Shown: positions 33,699 through 42,681 of the stretch, in pieces | How positions within the stretch are numbered: the first letter of the stretch is position 1 | Layout of the letters: the number at the start of each line of letters is the position of its first letter | Source: Flavobacteriales bacterium | Lineage (GTDB): Bacteria; Bacteroidota; Bacteroidia; Flavobacteriales_F; PHOS-HE28 | DNA length: 64,000 nt | Reading direction: 5' to 3' | NCBI GenBank assembly: GCA_020635725.1 | Contig: JACJZF010000007.1 | Coordinates: 144,678-208,677, forward strand | The notes under the pieces: model-generated | What the model saw: the letters and a program-made list of their open reading frames with translations, nothing else | Databases searched by the model: none | Told to the model about the DNA's origin: nothing | Translations under genes and position numbers: made by a program

Positions 33699-35222
33699 AT
33701 GATCCCGGTGCTAGGCCCAACCGCCATCCGCGAGGCCGATGCCTGGACGATCGCGCACGAGCCCATTGAATCGTGGGCCCTCATGGAGCGGGCCGCTCAA
33801 GCATGCACGCGGCGCTTGAGCACCCTGCTTCGCGCAGCTGGATCACCACCTGTACACATAGTGGCCGGTATGGGTAACAATGGCGGCGATGGATTGGCGA
33901 TTGCCCGGCTATTGCGGGAGGAGGGCTTCGACGTATCCGTATGCCGTGTCCATCACCGGGAGGGCGCGAGCCAGGAGAACGAGCGCAATGTCGGCGTGCT
34001 CACAGTGCAGGGAGTGTCTGTGCAGGAGGTGAAGCAGATCACCGATTGGGCTTCGCCTTCACCTGACGCCTGGATCATCGACGCCCTGATGGGCACGGGA
34101 CTTTCCGCACCGTTGAAGGGCCTTGCCGCCGACATGGTCCGAGCCATGAACGCCAGCGGCAACCCGATCGTGGCCATCGACATCCCCAGCGGCATGTTCG
34201 CCGAATCGAATGACGGCAACGACGCGGCAACGGTGATCCGTGCTGCTCGGACACTGACACTGGAACTGCCGAAGCTGGCCTTCCTGCTGCCGGAGTACGG
34301 GACTCATGCAGGCCTGTGGGAGCAAATCCCCATCGGTCTAGATGCAGGTCAGGTCAATAGCCTGGAAACGCCTTACCGGATCATGGAGGAGGAGGACGCA
34401 CGGCTGCTCCTGCATGACCGGGGTCGATTCAGCCACAAAGGGAGCCATGGACACGCGCTGCTGGTAGGCGGTAGTGAGGGGCGCATGGGAGCCGCGGTGC
34501 TCGCCGCGCAGGCCTGCTTGCGGAGCGGGGCGGGTCTTGTTTCGGCCATGGTGCCCGCGTGCGGGCGCGATGTTCTCCAGATGCGGGCGCCCGAGGCCAT
34601 GTGCATCGTCGATCCATGTGCCGATCATCTCGCGATGGTGCCGGATGCAGCGGCGTTCCAAGCCGTTGGCGTTGGGCCAGGCCTGGGTGTGCATGCCCAA
34701 TCAGCACAGGTGATCGATGCGCTTCTGAGCCAAGCTCGACCGCTGGTCATCGATGCGGATGCGCTGAACCTACTGGCGGCGAACGACGGATGGATCGGAC
34801 GCGTGCCCAAGGGCAGCATCCTCACGCCTCACCCCAAGGAGTTCGAACGATTGGCAGGTGTGAAGTTCCATTCCGGCTTCGGGCGGTTGCAAGCCGCGCG
34901 TGAACTGGCGGCCCGACAAGGGTGCCACCTCATTCTGAAAGGCGCCTGGACCGCGATCTGCTCGCCTGATGGTCAGGTGCGCTTCAACCCCACGGGCAAT
35001 CCGGGCATGGCCAAGGGAGGCAGCGGCGATGCTCTGACCGGCCTGATCACCGGGCTGCTGGCGATGGGCTATCCGCCGGAGGACGCCTGCGCGCTCGGCG
35101 TGTACGTGCACGGTCTCGCTGGCGACCTCGCCGCAGCGCGTATCGGTATGGATGGGATGACGGCCATGGACCTGGTCCGCCACATTCCCCATGCTTGGCG
35201 GCGGCTGCGTGCGAAGGACTAG
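33699..35222 (+). CDS. nnrD: Bifunctional NAD(P)H-hydrate epimerase/dehydratase
   Basis: 507 residues, two fused domains. The N-terminal epimerase (YjeF_N, about 1-215) has VAGMGNNGGDGLAIARLL near 52. The C-terminal ATP/ADP-dependent dehydratase (about 235-507) has TPHPKEFERLAG and GNPGMAKGGSGDALTGLITGLL. Together they repair hydrated NADH and NADPH. The fused length is normal. It converges with the YrdC-family gene, sharing 4 bases at their stops. Confidence 0.92.
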   Translation: MIPVLGPTAIREADAWTIAHEPIESWALMERAAQACTRRLSTLLRAAGSPPVHIVAGMGNNGGDGLAIARLLREEGFDVSVCRVHHREGASQENERNVGVLTVQGVSVQEVKQITDWASPSPDAWIIDALMGTGLSAPLKGLAADMVRAMNASGNPIVAIDIPSGMFAESNDGNDAATVIRAARTLTLELPKLAFLLPEYGTHAGLWEQIPIGLDAGQVNSLETPYRIMEEEDARLLLHDRGRFSHKGSHGHALLVGGSEGRMGAAVLAAQACLRSGAGLVSAMVPACGRDVLQMRAPEAMCIVDPCADHLAMVPDAAAFQAVGVGPGLGVHAQSAQVIDALLSQARPLVIDADALNLLAANDGWIGRVPKGSILTPHPKEFERLAGVKFHSGFGRLQAARELAARQGCHLILKGAWTAICSPDGQVRFNPTGNPGMAKGGSGDALTGLITGLLAMGYPPEDACALGVYVHGLAGDLAAARIGMDGMTAMDLVRHIPHAWRRLRAKD

Positions 35223-35839
35223 AGCAGGGAGTCCGTTTCGCCCTTCCCTTCGCGGATCACCACCGGGGCACCGTTGCTGAGGTCGATCACGGTTGACGGC
35301 TCCAGGCCGCCCATGCCGCCATCGATCACCCATTCGACTTGATGACCCAGATGCTCGTCGATGCGCTCAGGATCGGTGGTGTAGTCCACCACATGGTCCG
35401 GGTCGTGCACGCTGGCGGCCGCGAGCGCGTGCCCCAGCTCGCGTACGATGGCGCGTGGGATGTTGTGGTCCGGCACACGTATGCCAACCGTGCGGCGCTT
35501 GCTAGGGAAGAGCTTCGGGATCTCCGCGCTGGCCGGCAGGATGAAGGTGTAAGGGCCGGGCAGCGCTCGCTTAAGGATACGGAAGGCCGCCGTGTCGATG
35601 CTCTTTGCGTAGGTGCTCAGCTGGCTCAGGTCGTCGCAGATCAACGAGAGCTCGGCCTTCTCGGTACGCACGCCTTTCAGCCGGGCGATCGCCTCAATGG
35701 CCCTCGGCTGGCGCGCGCTGCACACGAAGGCATGGACGGTATCGGTCGGGCAGATCACCACCGCGCCGTTCCGCAGGGCTTCCACCACCTGGCGCACCTT
35801 GCGCGGTTCGGGGTCTTGCGGATGGATCCTCAGCAGCAT
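35219..35839 (-). CDS. YrdC/YciO-type (threonylcarbamoyl-AMP synthase family) protein
   Basis: 206 residues. The SUA5/YciO/YrdC core is clear: GAVVICPTDTVHAFVCSA near 26-43, RLKGVRTEKAELSLICDD near 58, LPGPYTFILPAS near 93 and KRRTVGIRVPDHNI near 113. The family makes threonylcarbamoyl-AMP for t6A modification of tRNAs. At 206 residues with the C-terminal extension it is closest to YciO, whose role is less certain than TsaC. Separated by 3 bases from the transaldolase gene upstream. Confidence 0.85.
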   Translation of the reverse strand: MLLRIHPQDPEPRKVRQVVEALRNGAVVICPTDTVHAFVCSARQPRAIEAIARLKGVRTEKAELSLICDDLSQLSTYAKSIDTAAFRILKRALPGPYTFILPASAEIPKLFPSKRRTVGIRVPDHNIPRAIVRELGHALAAASVHDPDHVVDYTTDPERIDEHLGHQVEWVIDGGMGGLEPSTVIDLSNGAPVVIREGKGETDSLL

Positions 35840-35842
35840 GCC

Positions 35843-36508
35843 TCAGGCCTTCACCGACGCGGCTTTGCGGTGGTCGGCCAGGAATTTCTCAAGCCCGATG
35901 GTGGTGAGCGGATGATCGAAGAGCGCCGTGATCGCGCTCAGCGGGCAAGTGGCCACATCGGCCCCCACCTCCGCGCATTGGATGATGTGCATCGGGTGGC
36001 GAACGCTGGCTGCGAGGATCTCGGTGGCGTAGCTGTAGTTGTCGTAGATGGTGCGGATGGATTCGATCAAGGCCACGCCATCCGTGCTCACATCATCCAA
36101 ACGGCCAATGAAGGGCGAGACGAAGGTGGCGCCCGCTTTCGCCGCCAGCAGCGCCTGGCCGGGGGAGAACACCAGCGTGCAGTTGGTGCGGATGCCTTTG
36201 CCGCTGAAATGCTTCAGCGCCTTCACGCCGTCCCGGGTCATGGGCACTTTCACCACGATGTTCGGATGCAGCGCGGCCAGCTCTTCGCCCTCGCGCACCA
36301 TGTCCGCGAAATCGGTGGCGATCACTTCGGCGCTCACCGGTCCGTCCACGATGTTGCAGATATCCACATAATGCCGCCGGACCCGGTCCTCGCCGCTGAT
36401 GCCTTCCTTGGCCATGAGCGATGGGTTGGTGGTGACCCCATCGAGCACGCCCAGGTCCTGGGCTTCCTTGATCTGGGAGAGACTGGCGGTGTCGATGAAG
36501 AATTTCAT
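35843..36508 (-). CDS. tal: Transaldolase / fructose-6-phosphate aldolase (small type)
   Basis: 221-residue TalC/FSA-type enzyme. Active-site residues are canonical: Asp6 (FIDTAS), Thr26-Thr27-Asn28 in TTNPS, and the Schiff-base lysine Lys87 in VVKVPM. The C-terminal helix GLEKFLADHRKAA is usual. It transfers dihydroxyacetone in the pentose phosphate pathway or splits fructose-6-phosphate. It serves as an in-window reference for the divergent, CBS-fused paralogue at 42990-44012. Confidence 0.9.
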   Translation of the reverse strand: MKFFIDTASLSQIKEAQDLGVLDGVTTNPSLMAKEGISGEDRVRRHYVDICNIVDGPVSAEVIATDFADMVREGEELAALHPNIVVKVPMTRDGVKALKHFSGKGIRTNCTLVFSPGQALLAAKAGATFVSPFIGRLDDVSTDGVALIESIRTIYDNYSYATEILAASVRHPMHIIQCAEVGADVATCPLSAITALFDHPLTTIGLEKFLADHRKAASVKA

Positions 36509-36524
36509 GGTGGTTCGGTGGCCG

Positions 36525-36532
36525 CGAAGGTA
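36525..36532 (-). promoter_or_regulatory. Putative -7 box TACCTTCG of the transaldolase gene
   Basis: On the minus strand, 16 nt before the ATG at 36508. Confidence 0.4.
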
Positions 36533-36571
36533 ACCCGGGGCCGCCTAGGGCACGAGGCTTGCCGGGCGGGC

Positions 36572-36579
36572 TACCTTTG
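36572..36579 (+). promoter_or_regulatory. Putative -7 box TACCTTTG of the YwqK-repeat gene
   Basis: Perfect TAnnTTTG match nine bases before the ATG at 36589, so the leader is only a few nucleotides at most. Confidence 0.5.
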
Positions 36580-36588
36580 CAGGCTTCC

Positions 36589-37581
36589 ATGCGCATCCGA
36601 CTCGCCCTTCTTCTGTTCCCAGCCCTTCTGGCGGGATCACTGGCGGCCCAAACGCCCAATGCCACCGATGCCCAAGGCCGCAAGCAGGGCCCTTGGAGCA
36701 AGGCCTGGCCCAACGGACAGGTGCGTTACACGGGTCAGTTCAAGGATGACCGGCCCGTGGGCGAGTTCCGGCATTTCAACCAGCAAGGAAAGCTCGAGAG
36801 CATACAGACCTACGCTGCCGATGGCCGTGCGAGCAAGGCCGTGCACTACCATGCCACCGGCCAGGTGATGGCACGCGGCAACTACGCTGGGCAGGAGAAG
36901 GACAGCACCTGGAACTATTATTCCGCCGATGGCAGCATCAGGAAGGTAGAGCACTATTCACAGGGTAAGTTGGAAGGCGAAGCCGTGAGCTATCATGCCA
37001 ATGGCAAGGAAGCCGAGCGCGCGACGTGGAAGCAAGGCGTGCAGCATGGCCCGGTCAAGAGCTGGTTCGATACCGGAACCGTGAAGAGCGAAGCGAATTA
37101 CGTGAATGGAGAACCGGAAGGCCGCATGGTCTTCTATTACCCGAACGGCGTGAAGGAGATCGAGGGGCAGCTGGTGAATGGCGACCGCGATGGCGAGTGG
37201 ACTTATTTCAACGAGGATGGCAGCATGCAGGTGCGCGTGCTCTATGCCAAGGGCGAGATGGTGAAGGAGCGCAAGGAGAACGGCACCTTCAAGGAGTACT
37301 ACGATGATGAGCAGGTGAAGAGCGAGGTGACCTATAAGCGGGGGAAGCGAGAGGGGAAGTTCATCGAGTGGCACGACGATGGGCAGTGGGTGCTGAAGCC
37401 CGTGCCCGCCGATGAGGTGACCGGTGCTCCCGGAGACATGGAGCGCGTGCTCCAAGGGCAGACCAAGGCGCGCGAAGGAACCTATGCCAACGACCTGCTC
37501 GAGGGCGAGGTGAGGGAGTATGATGAGAAGGGCCGATTGATCAAGACCACACGGTACCTAGCCGGCGTGGAACAGCCATGA
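36589..37581 (+). CDS. Secreted YwqK-type repeat protein
   Basis: 330 residues, signal peptide (LALLLFPALLAGSLAAQ), then about eight to nine repeats of the YwqK/MORN-2 form: WPNGQVRYTGQFKDDRPVGEF, YYSADGSIRKVEHYSQGKLEGE, YYPNGVKEIEGQLVNGDRDGEW, EYDEKGRLIKTTRYLAG. The repeats make an extended beta sheet. Although often annotated as antitoxin components, in Bacteroidota these are exported proteins of unknown role. The stop codon overlaps the mnmA start by 4 bases. Confidence 0.8.
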   Translation: MRIRLALLLFPALLAGSLAAQTPNATDAQGRKQGPWSKAWPNGQVRYTGQFKDDRPVGEFRHFNQQGKLESIQTYAADGRASKAVHYHATGQVMARGNYAGQEKDSTWNYYSADGSIRKVEHYSQGKLEGEAVSYHANGKEAERATWKQGVQHGPVKSWFDTGTVKSEANYVNGEPEGRMVFYYPNGVKEIEGQLVNGDRDGEWTYFNEDGSMQVRVLYAKGEMVKERKENGTFKEYYDDEQVKSEVTYKRGKREGKFIEWHDDGQWVLKPVPADEVTGAPGDMERVLQGQTKAREGTYANDLLEGEVREYDEKGRLIKTTRYLAGVEQP

Positions 37582-38672
37582 GCAAGCACGGGCGGATCCT
37601 GGTGGCCATGAGCGGCGGGGTGGACAGCTCCGTGGCCGCGCTCATGCTCAACGAGCAGGGCTATGAGGTCATCGGTGTGACCATGAAGACCTGGGACTAC
37701 GCCGATGCCAGCGGAGGCAAGCGCATCACCGGCTGCTGCGACCTGGACAGCATCAACGATGCGCGCAACATGGCGGTGAGCCGGGGCTTCCACCACATGA
37801 TCATCGACATCCGCGAGGAGTTCGGTGATGCCATCATCGGCAACTTCACCAGCGAGTACATGGCCGGCCGTACACCCAACCCATGCGTGCTGTGCAACAC
37901 CTTCATCAAGTGGGAGGCCCTGCTGAAACGGGCGGACATGATGGATTGCGAGCTCATCGCCACCGGCCATTACGCGCAGGCGCGGCAGCATACCAACGGC
38001 CGCTGGGTGGTGAGCAAGGGGCTCGATCCCGCCAAGGATCAGAGCTACGTGCTCTGGGGCCTTGAGCAGCCCAACCTGGCGCGCACCCGATTCCCGATCG
38101 GCGGCTTCCACAAGAGCGAGATCCGTCAACTGGCCATGGACAGCGGCTTTCCAGAGCTGGCGCAGAAGAGCGAGAGCTACGAGATCTGCTTCATCCCGGA
38201 TAACGACTACCGCGGCTTCCTGAAGCGCAAGGAGCCCGAAGCCACCGCCGCGTTGGCCCACGGCAAGCTCGTGGGGGTTGATGGCGCAACCCTCGGCGAG
38301 CACGATGGCTATCCCTTCTTCACCATCGGACAGCGCAAGGGCTTGGGCATCGCCACCGGAGAGCCGCTCTACGTCACCGATATCCGGCCGGATACCAATA
38401 CGGTGGTGCTGGGCCGTAAGGAAGACCTCCAGCGGACCAGCATGTGGGTGCGGCGCCCCAATTTCCAGAAGCTCGGCCGATTGGAGGGAGAGGTGGAGGC
38501 TGTGGTGAAGATCCGGTACAAGGACAAAGGCACCCCCGCCTCGCTGCGGATGGACGGTGAACGGGTGCTTGTGGAATTTCATGCCCCCGTGGCAGGCATC
38601 GCACCGGGGCAGAGTGCCGTCTTTTACGATGGAGAGGATGTGATCGGAGGAGGATTCATCGACCGACCCTAG
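37578..38672 (+). CDS. mnmA: tRNA-specific 2-thiouridylase
   Basis: 364 residues. It thiolates U34 of Lys, Glu and Gln tRNAs using ATP and a persulfide. The PP-loop is AMSGGVDSSVAA at 10-21; the first catalytic Cys lies in TPNPCVLCN near residue 100 and the second in YEICFIPD near 201. GHYAQAR and KDQSYVLW are further signatures, and the C-terminal beta-barrel domain is complete. The CCDLDSINDARNMA segment is typical of Bacteroidota forms. Coupled to the upstream repeat-protein gene by a 4-base overlap. Confidence 0.93.
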   Translation: MSKHGRILVAMSGGVDSSVAALMLNEQGYEVIGVTMKTWDYADASGGKRITGCCDLDSINDARNMAVSRGFHHMIIDIREEFGDAIIGNFTSEYMAGRTPNPCVLCNTFIKWEALLKRADMMDCELIATGHYAQARQHTNGRWVVSKGLDPAKDQSYVLWGLEQPNLARTRFPIGGFHKSEIRQLAMDSGFPELAQKSESYEICFIPDNDYRGFLKRKEPEATAALAHGKLVGVDGATLGEHDGYPFFTIGQRKGLGIATGEPLYVTDIRPDTNTVVLGRKEDLQRTSMWVRRPNFQKLGRLEGEVEAVVKIRYKDKGTPASLRMDGERVLVEFHAPVAGIAPGQSAVFYDGEDVIGGGFIDRP

Positions 38673-38678
38673 ATCGCC

Positions 38679-39341
38679 ATGCGTAAGACACTTGCCTTGC
38701 TTCCCGTCGCGGCCGCCCTCTTTTTCGGTGGATGCAAGAAGGAATCTGACCCGGTTGACCTGGGCTACGGCTACTTCCCCCGTAAGGTGGGCGCATGGAT
38801 CGAATACCAGGTCGATTCATCGTGGAGGGATGATGAGGTCGGCGTCTCCGGTTCGGTGAGCTACCGTTTGCTCGAGAAGGTGGTGGAGCAGTACGCCGAC
38901 CCCGAGGGCCGCACCGCTTGGCGTATCCATCGGTTCGTGAAGGACGTGGAGGATCAGTGGGTGATCCGTGATGTATGGACCAGCACGGCGGATGAGGTCG
39001 CCGCCGAGGTGACCGAGGAGAACCTGCGGGTGCAGAAGCTGAGCTTCCCGGTGCGCAACGGCCGCCGATGGGACCTGAACGTGTACAACACCCAGGAGGA
39101 ATTGGAGGTGGCCTTCCGCGAGGCCGATCAGCCGTGGTCGGGCGGAGGCCTGGCCTACGAGCGCACGGTGCTGGTGAAGAACACCGTGCCCGCCAACATC
39201 ATCGAGACACGCAACCATGAGGAGCGCTGGGCGCATGGAGTGGGCATGGTGAGCAGATACTGGGAAGTGAAGAACGTGCAGGGCGGCAATTGCAACGGGT
39301 GCCGGCGCCTCGATATGGTGGCTGTTGCTTATGGTCAATAG
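38679..39341 (+). CDS. Lipoprotein of unknown function
   Basis: 220 residues with lipobox (LPVAAALFFGGC). The mature domain is beta-rich (GYFPRKVGAWIEYQVDSSW, YRLLEKVVEQYADPEGRTAWRIHRFV, VWTSTADEVAAEVTEENLRVQKLSFPV) and ends with a cysteine-containing GGNCNGCRRLDM. The opening YFPRKVGAWIEYQVD is a phrase I associate with small Bacteroidota surface lipoproteins, without known function. It is 6 bases after mnmA and 3 bases before the protease gene, so it belongs to that unit. Confidence 0.7.
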   Translation: MRKTLALLPVAAALFFGGCKKESDPVDLGYGYFPRKVGAWIEYQVDSSWRDDEVGVSGSVSYRLLEKVVEQYADPEGRTAWRIHRFVKDVEDQWVIRDVWTSTADEVAAEVTEENLRVQKLSFPVRNGRRWDLNVYNTQEELEVAFREADQPWSGGGLAYERTVLVKNTVPANIIETRNHEERWAHGVGMVSRYWEVKNVQGGNCNGCRRLDMVAVAYGQ

Positions 39342-39344
39342 TAC

Positions 39345-40997
39345 ATGCGCATCCTAACCGTCATACCCGCTTTGCTGCTCGCGCTGAGCGCCACGGCTCA
39401 AACCGCGCCGAGCACCTACTGGGTGCAATTCACCGATAAGGCCGGCACTCCCTATTCCATCGGGGAGCCTGAGCAATTCCTTTCGGCACGGTCCATCGCG
39501 CGGAGGCAGGCGCAGGGCATCGCCATCGATGAGAGCGACCTGCCCGTGGATCCCGCCTACATCGCCGGAGTGCTCGCCACAGGCGATGTGCAGCTCATCA
39601 ATCGCAGTAAGTGGTTCAATGCGATCACCGTGCGAACCACCGATGTAGCGGCGCTCACGGCCATCGCCGCATTGCCGTACGTGAGTCAGGTACGCGCATC
39701 GGTGCGGCTGCTCGGCGACCCCGTCGCGCCGGACAAATTCGCCGTGCAGGCCCCACTGGCCGGCGCCGAGCGCGGCGGTCAACCAGAGGATTACGGTGTC
39801 TCCTGGGGGCAGCTCGCGATGCTCAACGGGCAAGCCTTGCACGGCATCGATGCGAAAGGGCAGGGCATGCTCATCGGAGTGCTCGACTCGGGCTTCGACG
39901 ATGCAGATTCACTACCGGCCTTCGCGGATCTGCGAGCACGTGAGGGTATCGTTCTCACGCGGGACATGGTGAATCACGATGGCGACGTGTATGATGATCA
40001 CTGGCATGGCCGCTCCGTGCTCTCGTTCATGACCGGTATCCTCCCGGGCTACCTGCAAGGAACAGCGCCCATGGCGGATTACGTGCTGGTGCGTACGGAG
40101 GAAGCCGCTTCGGAATACCTGGTGGAAGAGGATAATTGGGTGGCAGGAGCGGAGCTCTGCGACAGCATCGGCTGCGATGTGCTCAACACGTCGCTGGGTT
40201 ACACCACCTTCGATGACAGCCTGCAGGACCATGTATACGCGGACATGAATGGCATCACCACGCGGATCAGCATCGCCGCAGGCATGGCCTCGCGGAAAGG
40301 AATGATCCCGGTGAACAGCGCCGGCAATTCGGGCAACAGCGACTGGCACTACATCGGCGCACCCGCTGACGCGATGGACATCCTGGCCGTGGGCGCCGTG
40401 GGATGGGACGAAGCGCATGCACCGTTCAGTTCTTGGGGGCCGAGCAGCGATGGACGCGTGAAGCCTGATGTGTGCGCGATGGGCTGGGGGGCCTTCGGCC
40501 TGCGGATCGAGGGCGACAGCGTGGCGCCGATCAGTGGTACCTCGTTCTCCTCGCCGATCCTGGCCGGACTCGTGGCCTGTCTCTGGCAGCTGCATCCGGA
40601 GCGCAACGCGCACGACATCATGGACGCTGTTCGACGCAGCGCTGATCTCTGGACCAACCCCAATGATTCCATGGGTTACGGCATCCCGGATTTCGGCATG
40701 GCCCACGAGTACCTCATGGCTACCGCAGGTCTGCACGAGGAGCTGGCCAGCTCGCTCTTGGCCTATCCGAACCCCATCGACGATCGACTTCTCGTTCAGC
40801 TCCCGACCGGATGGGAGGAAGGACTTTGCCAGGCACAATTTCACGATGCCGCCGGCCGCGAGGTCTATGCCCTATCGGTGGTCAATCAACAAGGCAGCTT
40901 GGTGCTGCACGGACTGAGCGCTTTGCGCGCCGGAGCCTACATCCTGCGAGTCACACGCGGAAGCCGGGTGGCCGTGATCCGGGTGATGAAGCGGTGA
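39345..40997 (+). CDS. S8 (subtilisin-like) serine peptidase with T9SS sorting domain
   Basis: 550 residues: signal peptide (LTVIPALLLALSATAQ), a propeptide-like N-terminal part (YWVQFTDKAGTPYSIGEPE), the peptidase domain, and a C-terminal sorting tail (LAYPNPIDDRLLVQLP, YILRVTRGSRVAVIRVMKR). The catalytic triad is visible as Asp181 (GVLDSGFDD), His221 (HWHGRSV) and Ser400 (SGTSFSSP); the oxyanion Asn lies in NSAGNSG near 325. It should be secreted through the type IX system and act on extracellular protein. Confidence 0.9.
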   Translation: MRILTVIPALLLALSATAQTAPSTYWVQFTDKAGTPYSIGEPEQFLSARSIARRQAQGIAIDESDLPVDPAYIAGVLATGDVQLINRSKWFNAITVRTTDVAALTAIAALPYVSQVRASVRLLGDPVAPDKFAVQAPLAGAERGGQPEDYGVSWGQLAMLNGQALHGIDAKGQGMLIGVLDSGFDDADSLPAFADLRAREGIVLTRDMVNHDGDVYDDHWHGRSVLSFMTGILPGYLQGTAPMADYVLVRTEEAASEYLVEEDNWVAGAELCDSIGCDVLNTSLGYTTFDDSLQDHVYADMNGITTRISIAAGMASRKGMIPVNSAGNSGNSDWHYIGAPADAMDILAVGAVGWDEAHAPFSSWGPSSDGRVKPDVCAMGWGAFGLRIEGDSVAPISGTSFSSPILAGLVACLWQLHPERNAHDIMDAVRRSADLWTNPNDSMGYGIPDFGMAHEYLMATAGLHEELASSLLAYPNPIDDRLLVQLPTGWEEGLCQAQFHDAAGREVYALSVVNQQGSLVLHGLSALRAGAYILRVTRGSRVAVIRVMKR

Positions 40998-41002
40998 GCC
41001 TG

Positions 41003-41587
41003 ATGCTCGCAACGGAGCCTTCCATCCCAACGAAGGTGCTGCTCTCGGCGTATGCGCAGGGAATCTTCCCCATGGCCCATTCCGACGGGTCGCTCCAGTG
41101 GCATCGCCCCGATCCGCGCGCCATCTTCGAGCTGGCGGCGCTCCGGCCCGACCGCGCCACCGCGCGCCTTCTACGCGGCACGACGCTTCGATTCACGGTG
41201 AACGAAGCATTCGAGGAGGTCATGCTGCGCTGCTCGGAGCGAGAGGAGACCTGGATCGATGAACGGATCGTGAAGAGCTATGTGGCGCTGCATGACGCGG
41301 GCCACGCCCATTCCGTGGAAGCCTGGCACGACGGAACACTTGTCGGTGGTATCTATGGCGTGTCCTTGGGCGCTGCTTTCTTCGGTGAGAGCATGTTCGG
41401 CATGAACAACTCAGGCAAAGCGGTGTTCCACTGGCTGGCTGCGCATCTGGGTTCGCGCGGCTTTCGGCTGTTCGATACCCAGTACATCAATCCATTCACG
41501 CAGCGGTTGGGCGCTTTCGAGATATCGCGCGCGCAATTCGAGCGGCGCTTGGCTGAGGCGATCAAGCTCCGAACAACATTCGCATGA
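41003..41587 (+). CDS. aat: Leucyl/phenylalanyl-tRNA--protein transferase
   Basis: 194 residues. It adds Leu or Phe to N-terminal Lys/Arg of proteins to mark them for ClpS/ClpAP turnover. Family motifs are YAQGIFPMA, the LQWHRPDPRAIFEL segment, GIYGVSLGAAFFGESMFG near 118-135 and FDTQYINPFTQRLGA near 160-175. ATG at 41003 is chosen; GTG at 40994 (overlapping the protease stop) is an equally coupled alternative that adds three residues. Confidence 0.9.
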   Translation: MLATEPSIPTKVLLSAYAQGIFPMAHSDGSLQWHRPDPRAIFELAALRPDRATARLLRGTTLRFTVNEAFEEVMLRCSEREETWIDERIVKSYVALHDAGHAHSVEAWHDGTLVGGIYGVSLGAAFFGESMFGMNNSGKAVFHWLAAHLGSRGFRLFDTQYINPFTQRLGAFEISRAQFERRLAEAIKLRTTFA

Positions 41588-42003
41588 GGCTTCTATTGAA
41601 CGTGGCCGCGCTGTTGATTCCCTGTTCGCTGCTGGGGCAGGGGAGGCTGACCATCGAGGTGAGCCTCTCGAAGCCCGAAGCCGGTGGTGTGCTTCGCCTG
41701 GCCGTATGCCCCGATGAGGCATCGTATACCAGCGAGCGAGGTTGCCGCTCCGCCGAAGCCAAAGCCAGCGGCCCTACGGTGCGCGTGGAATTGACCGGGA
41801 TGCCGGAGGGGACCTATGCCTTGAAGGCCTTCCACGATGTCAATAGCGACGGCGCGTTGAATACGAATTGGATGGGCATCCCGAAAGAACCGTATGGTTT
41901 CGGTAACGATGCGATGGGCAGCTTCGGCCCGCCCGATTTCCGGGCGGCCTCCTTCACCGTGGCGGGCGACCATACAGTCATCCGCATCAGGATGAAAGGC
42001 TGA
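41584..42003 (+). CDS. DUF2141 family secreted protein
   Basis: 139 residues with a signal peptide (LLNVAALLIPCSLLGQ). The DUF2141 signature is good: VRVELTGMPEGTYALKAFHDVNSDGALNTNWMGIPKEPYGFGNDA. Such proteins are small beta-sandwich envelope proteins of unknown role. The start overlaps the aat stop by 4 bases, and the stop TGA abuts the convergent KdsC-like stop TCA with no gap. Confidence 0.85.
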   Translation: MRLLLNVAALLIPCSLLGQGRLTIEVSLSKPEAGGVLRLAVCPDEASYTSERGCRSAEAKASGPTVRVELTGMPEGTYALKAFHDVNSDGALNTNWMGIPKEPYGFGNDAMGSFGPPDFRAASFTVAGDHTVIRIRMKG

Positions 42004-42681
42004 TCAGCGCGCGTTCCGCACGACCTCCGGCACGACCGCCTGTCGCTCGCTCAAGTAGCGCTGATAGATCTCCGAGTACTTCACGCGGTGCTCGATCACC
42101 TCTGTGCCGTTGCCGAGCAGCGCGATCACCGCATCCGTGGCCTCGCGCAGACCGTTGTCCCCCCCGCTGTTCGCCGTAACGAGGTCCACGTCGCCGCGCG
42201 CGATGGCCTGCTCCACGAGCCAAGCCGTCACGGAGCTTCCGATCATCACCCGCATGCCGCAGCGCGCCGCCACGGGCAGGTCCAGCACATCGTCGAAGAA
42301 GAAGGCCACCTCCTCGGATTGAAGTTCATGTTTCGCCAAGAAGGAATCGAAAGCCTCGGGCTTGTTGGTGAAGCCCATGTACACTCCTTGCAGGCGCTCG
42401 CGCTGGGCGAAGCGCTCCGCGTACGGATTGTGTTGGCCGGTGATCACCGCGGCCTTCGGCAGGTGCCCGTTGCGCAGCCACAGGGCGAAGCGCAGCAGGT
42501 TCACGCCCATGCTGCCCACCTCACTGAACGGACTGCCGCCTTCGGCATCCTTGAAGCCGTCATTGAACACGCCGTCCCAGTCGAAGAGCACGGCCTTGAT
42601 GCGGGCCAGGCGGCGCAGGAGCTCGGGCTCCGGGGCGGTGGTGCGGAGGCCGTTGGTGGTGAAGAATTGGAGGGCCGTCAT
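42004..42681 (-). CDS. kdsC: KdsC-like HAD phosphatase
   Basis: 225 residues, haloacid dehalogenase fold without a cap, as in KdsC, which removes phosphate from Kdo-8-phosphate. Motif I is FDWDGVFNDG (Asp34 nucleophile, Asp36), motif II ITGQ near 80-83, motif III the lysine of FTNKPEAF (Lys107), and motif IV FFDDVLDLP (Asp130/131). The late DLVTANSGGDNGLREATDAVIALL matches the KdsC end. About 50 residues longer than E. coli KdsC. Last gene of an operon with the CBS-fused transaldolase and the KdsA-like gene, and 4-base coupled to the zinc-ribbon gene. Confidence 0.75.
   Translation of the reverse strand: MTALQFFTTNGLRTTAPEPELLRRLARIKAVLFDWDGVFNDGFKDAEGGSPFSEVGSMGVNLLRFALWLRNGHLPKAAVITGQHNPYAERFAQRERLQGVYMGFTNKPEAFDSFLAKHELQSEEVAFFFDDVLDLPVAARCGMRVMIGSSVTAWLVEQAIARGDVDLVTANSGGDNGLREATDAVIALLGNGTEVIEHRVKYSEIYQRYLSERQAVVPEVVRNAR

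Noticed and set aside
35339..36868. A 509-codon plus-strand frame
   Set aside because: Runs antisense through the YrdC-family and transaldolase genes, both well supported.
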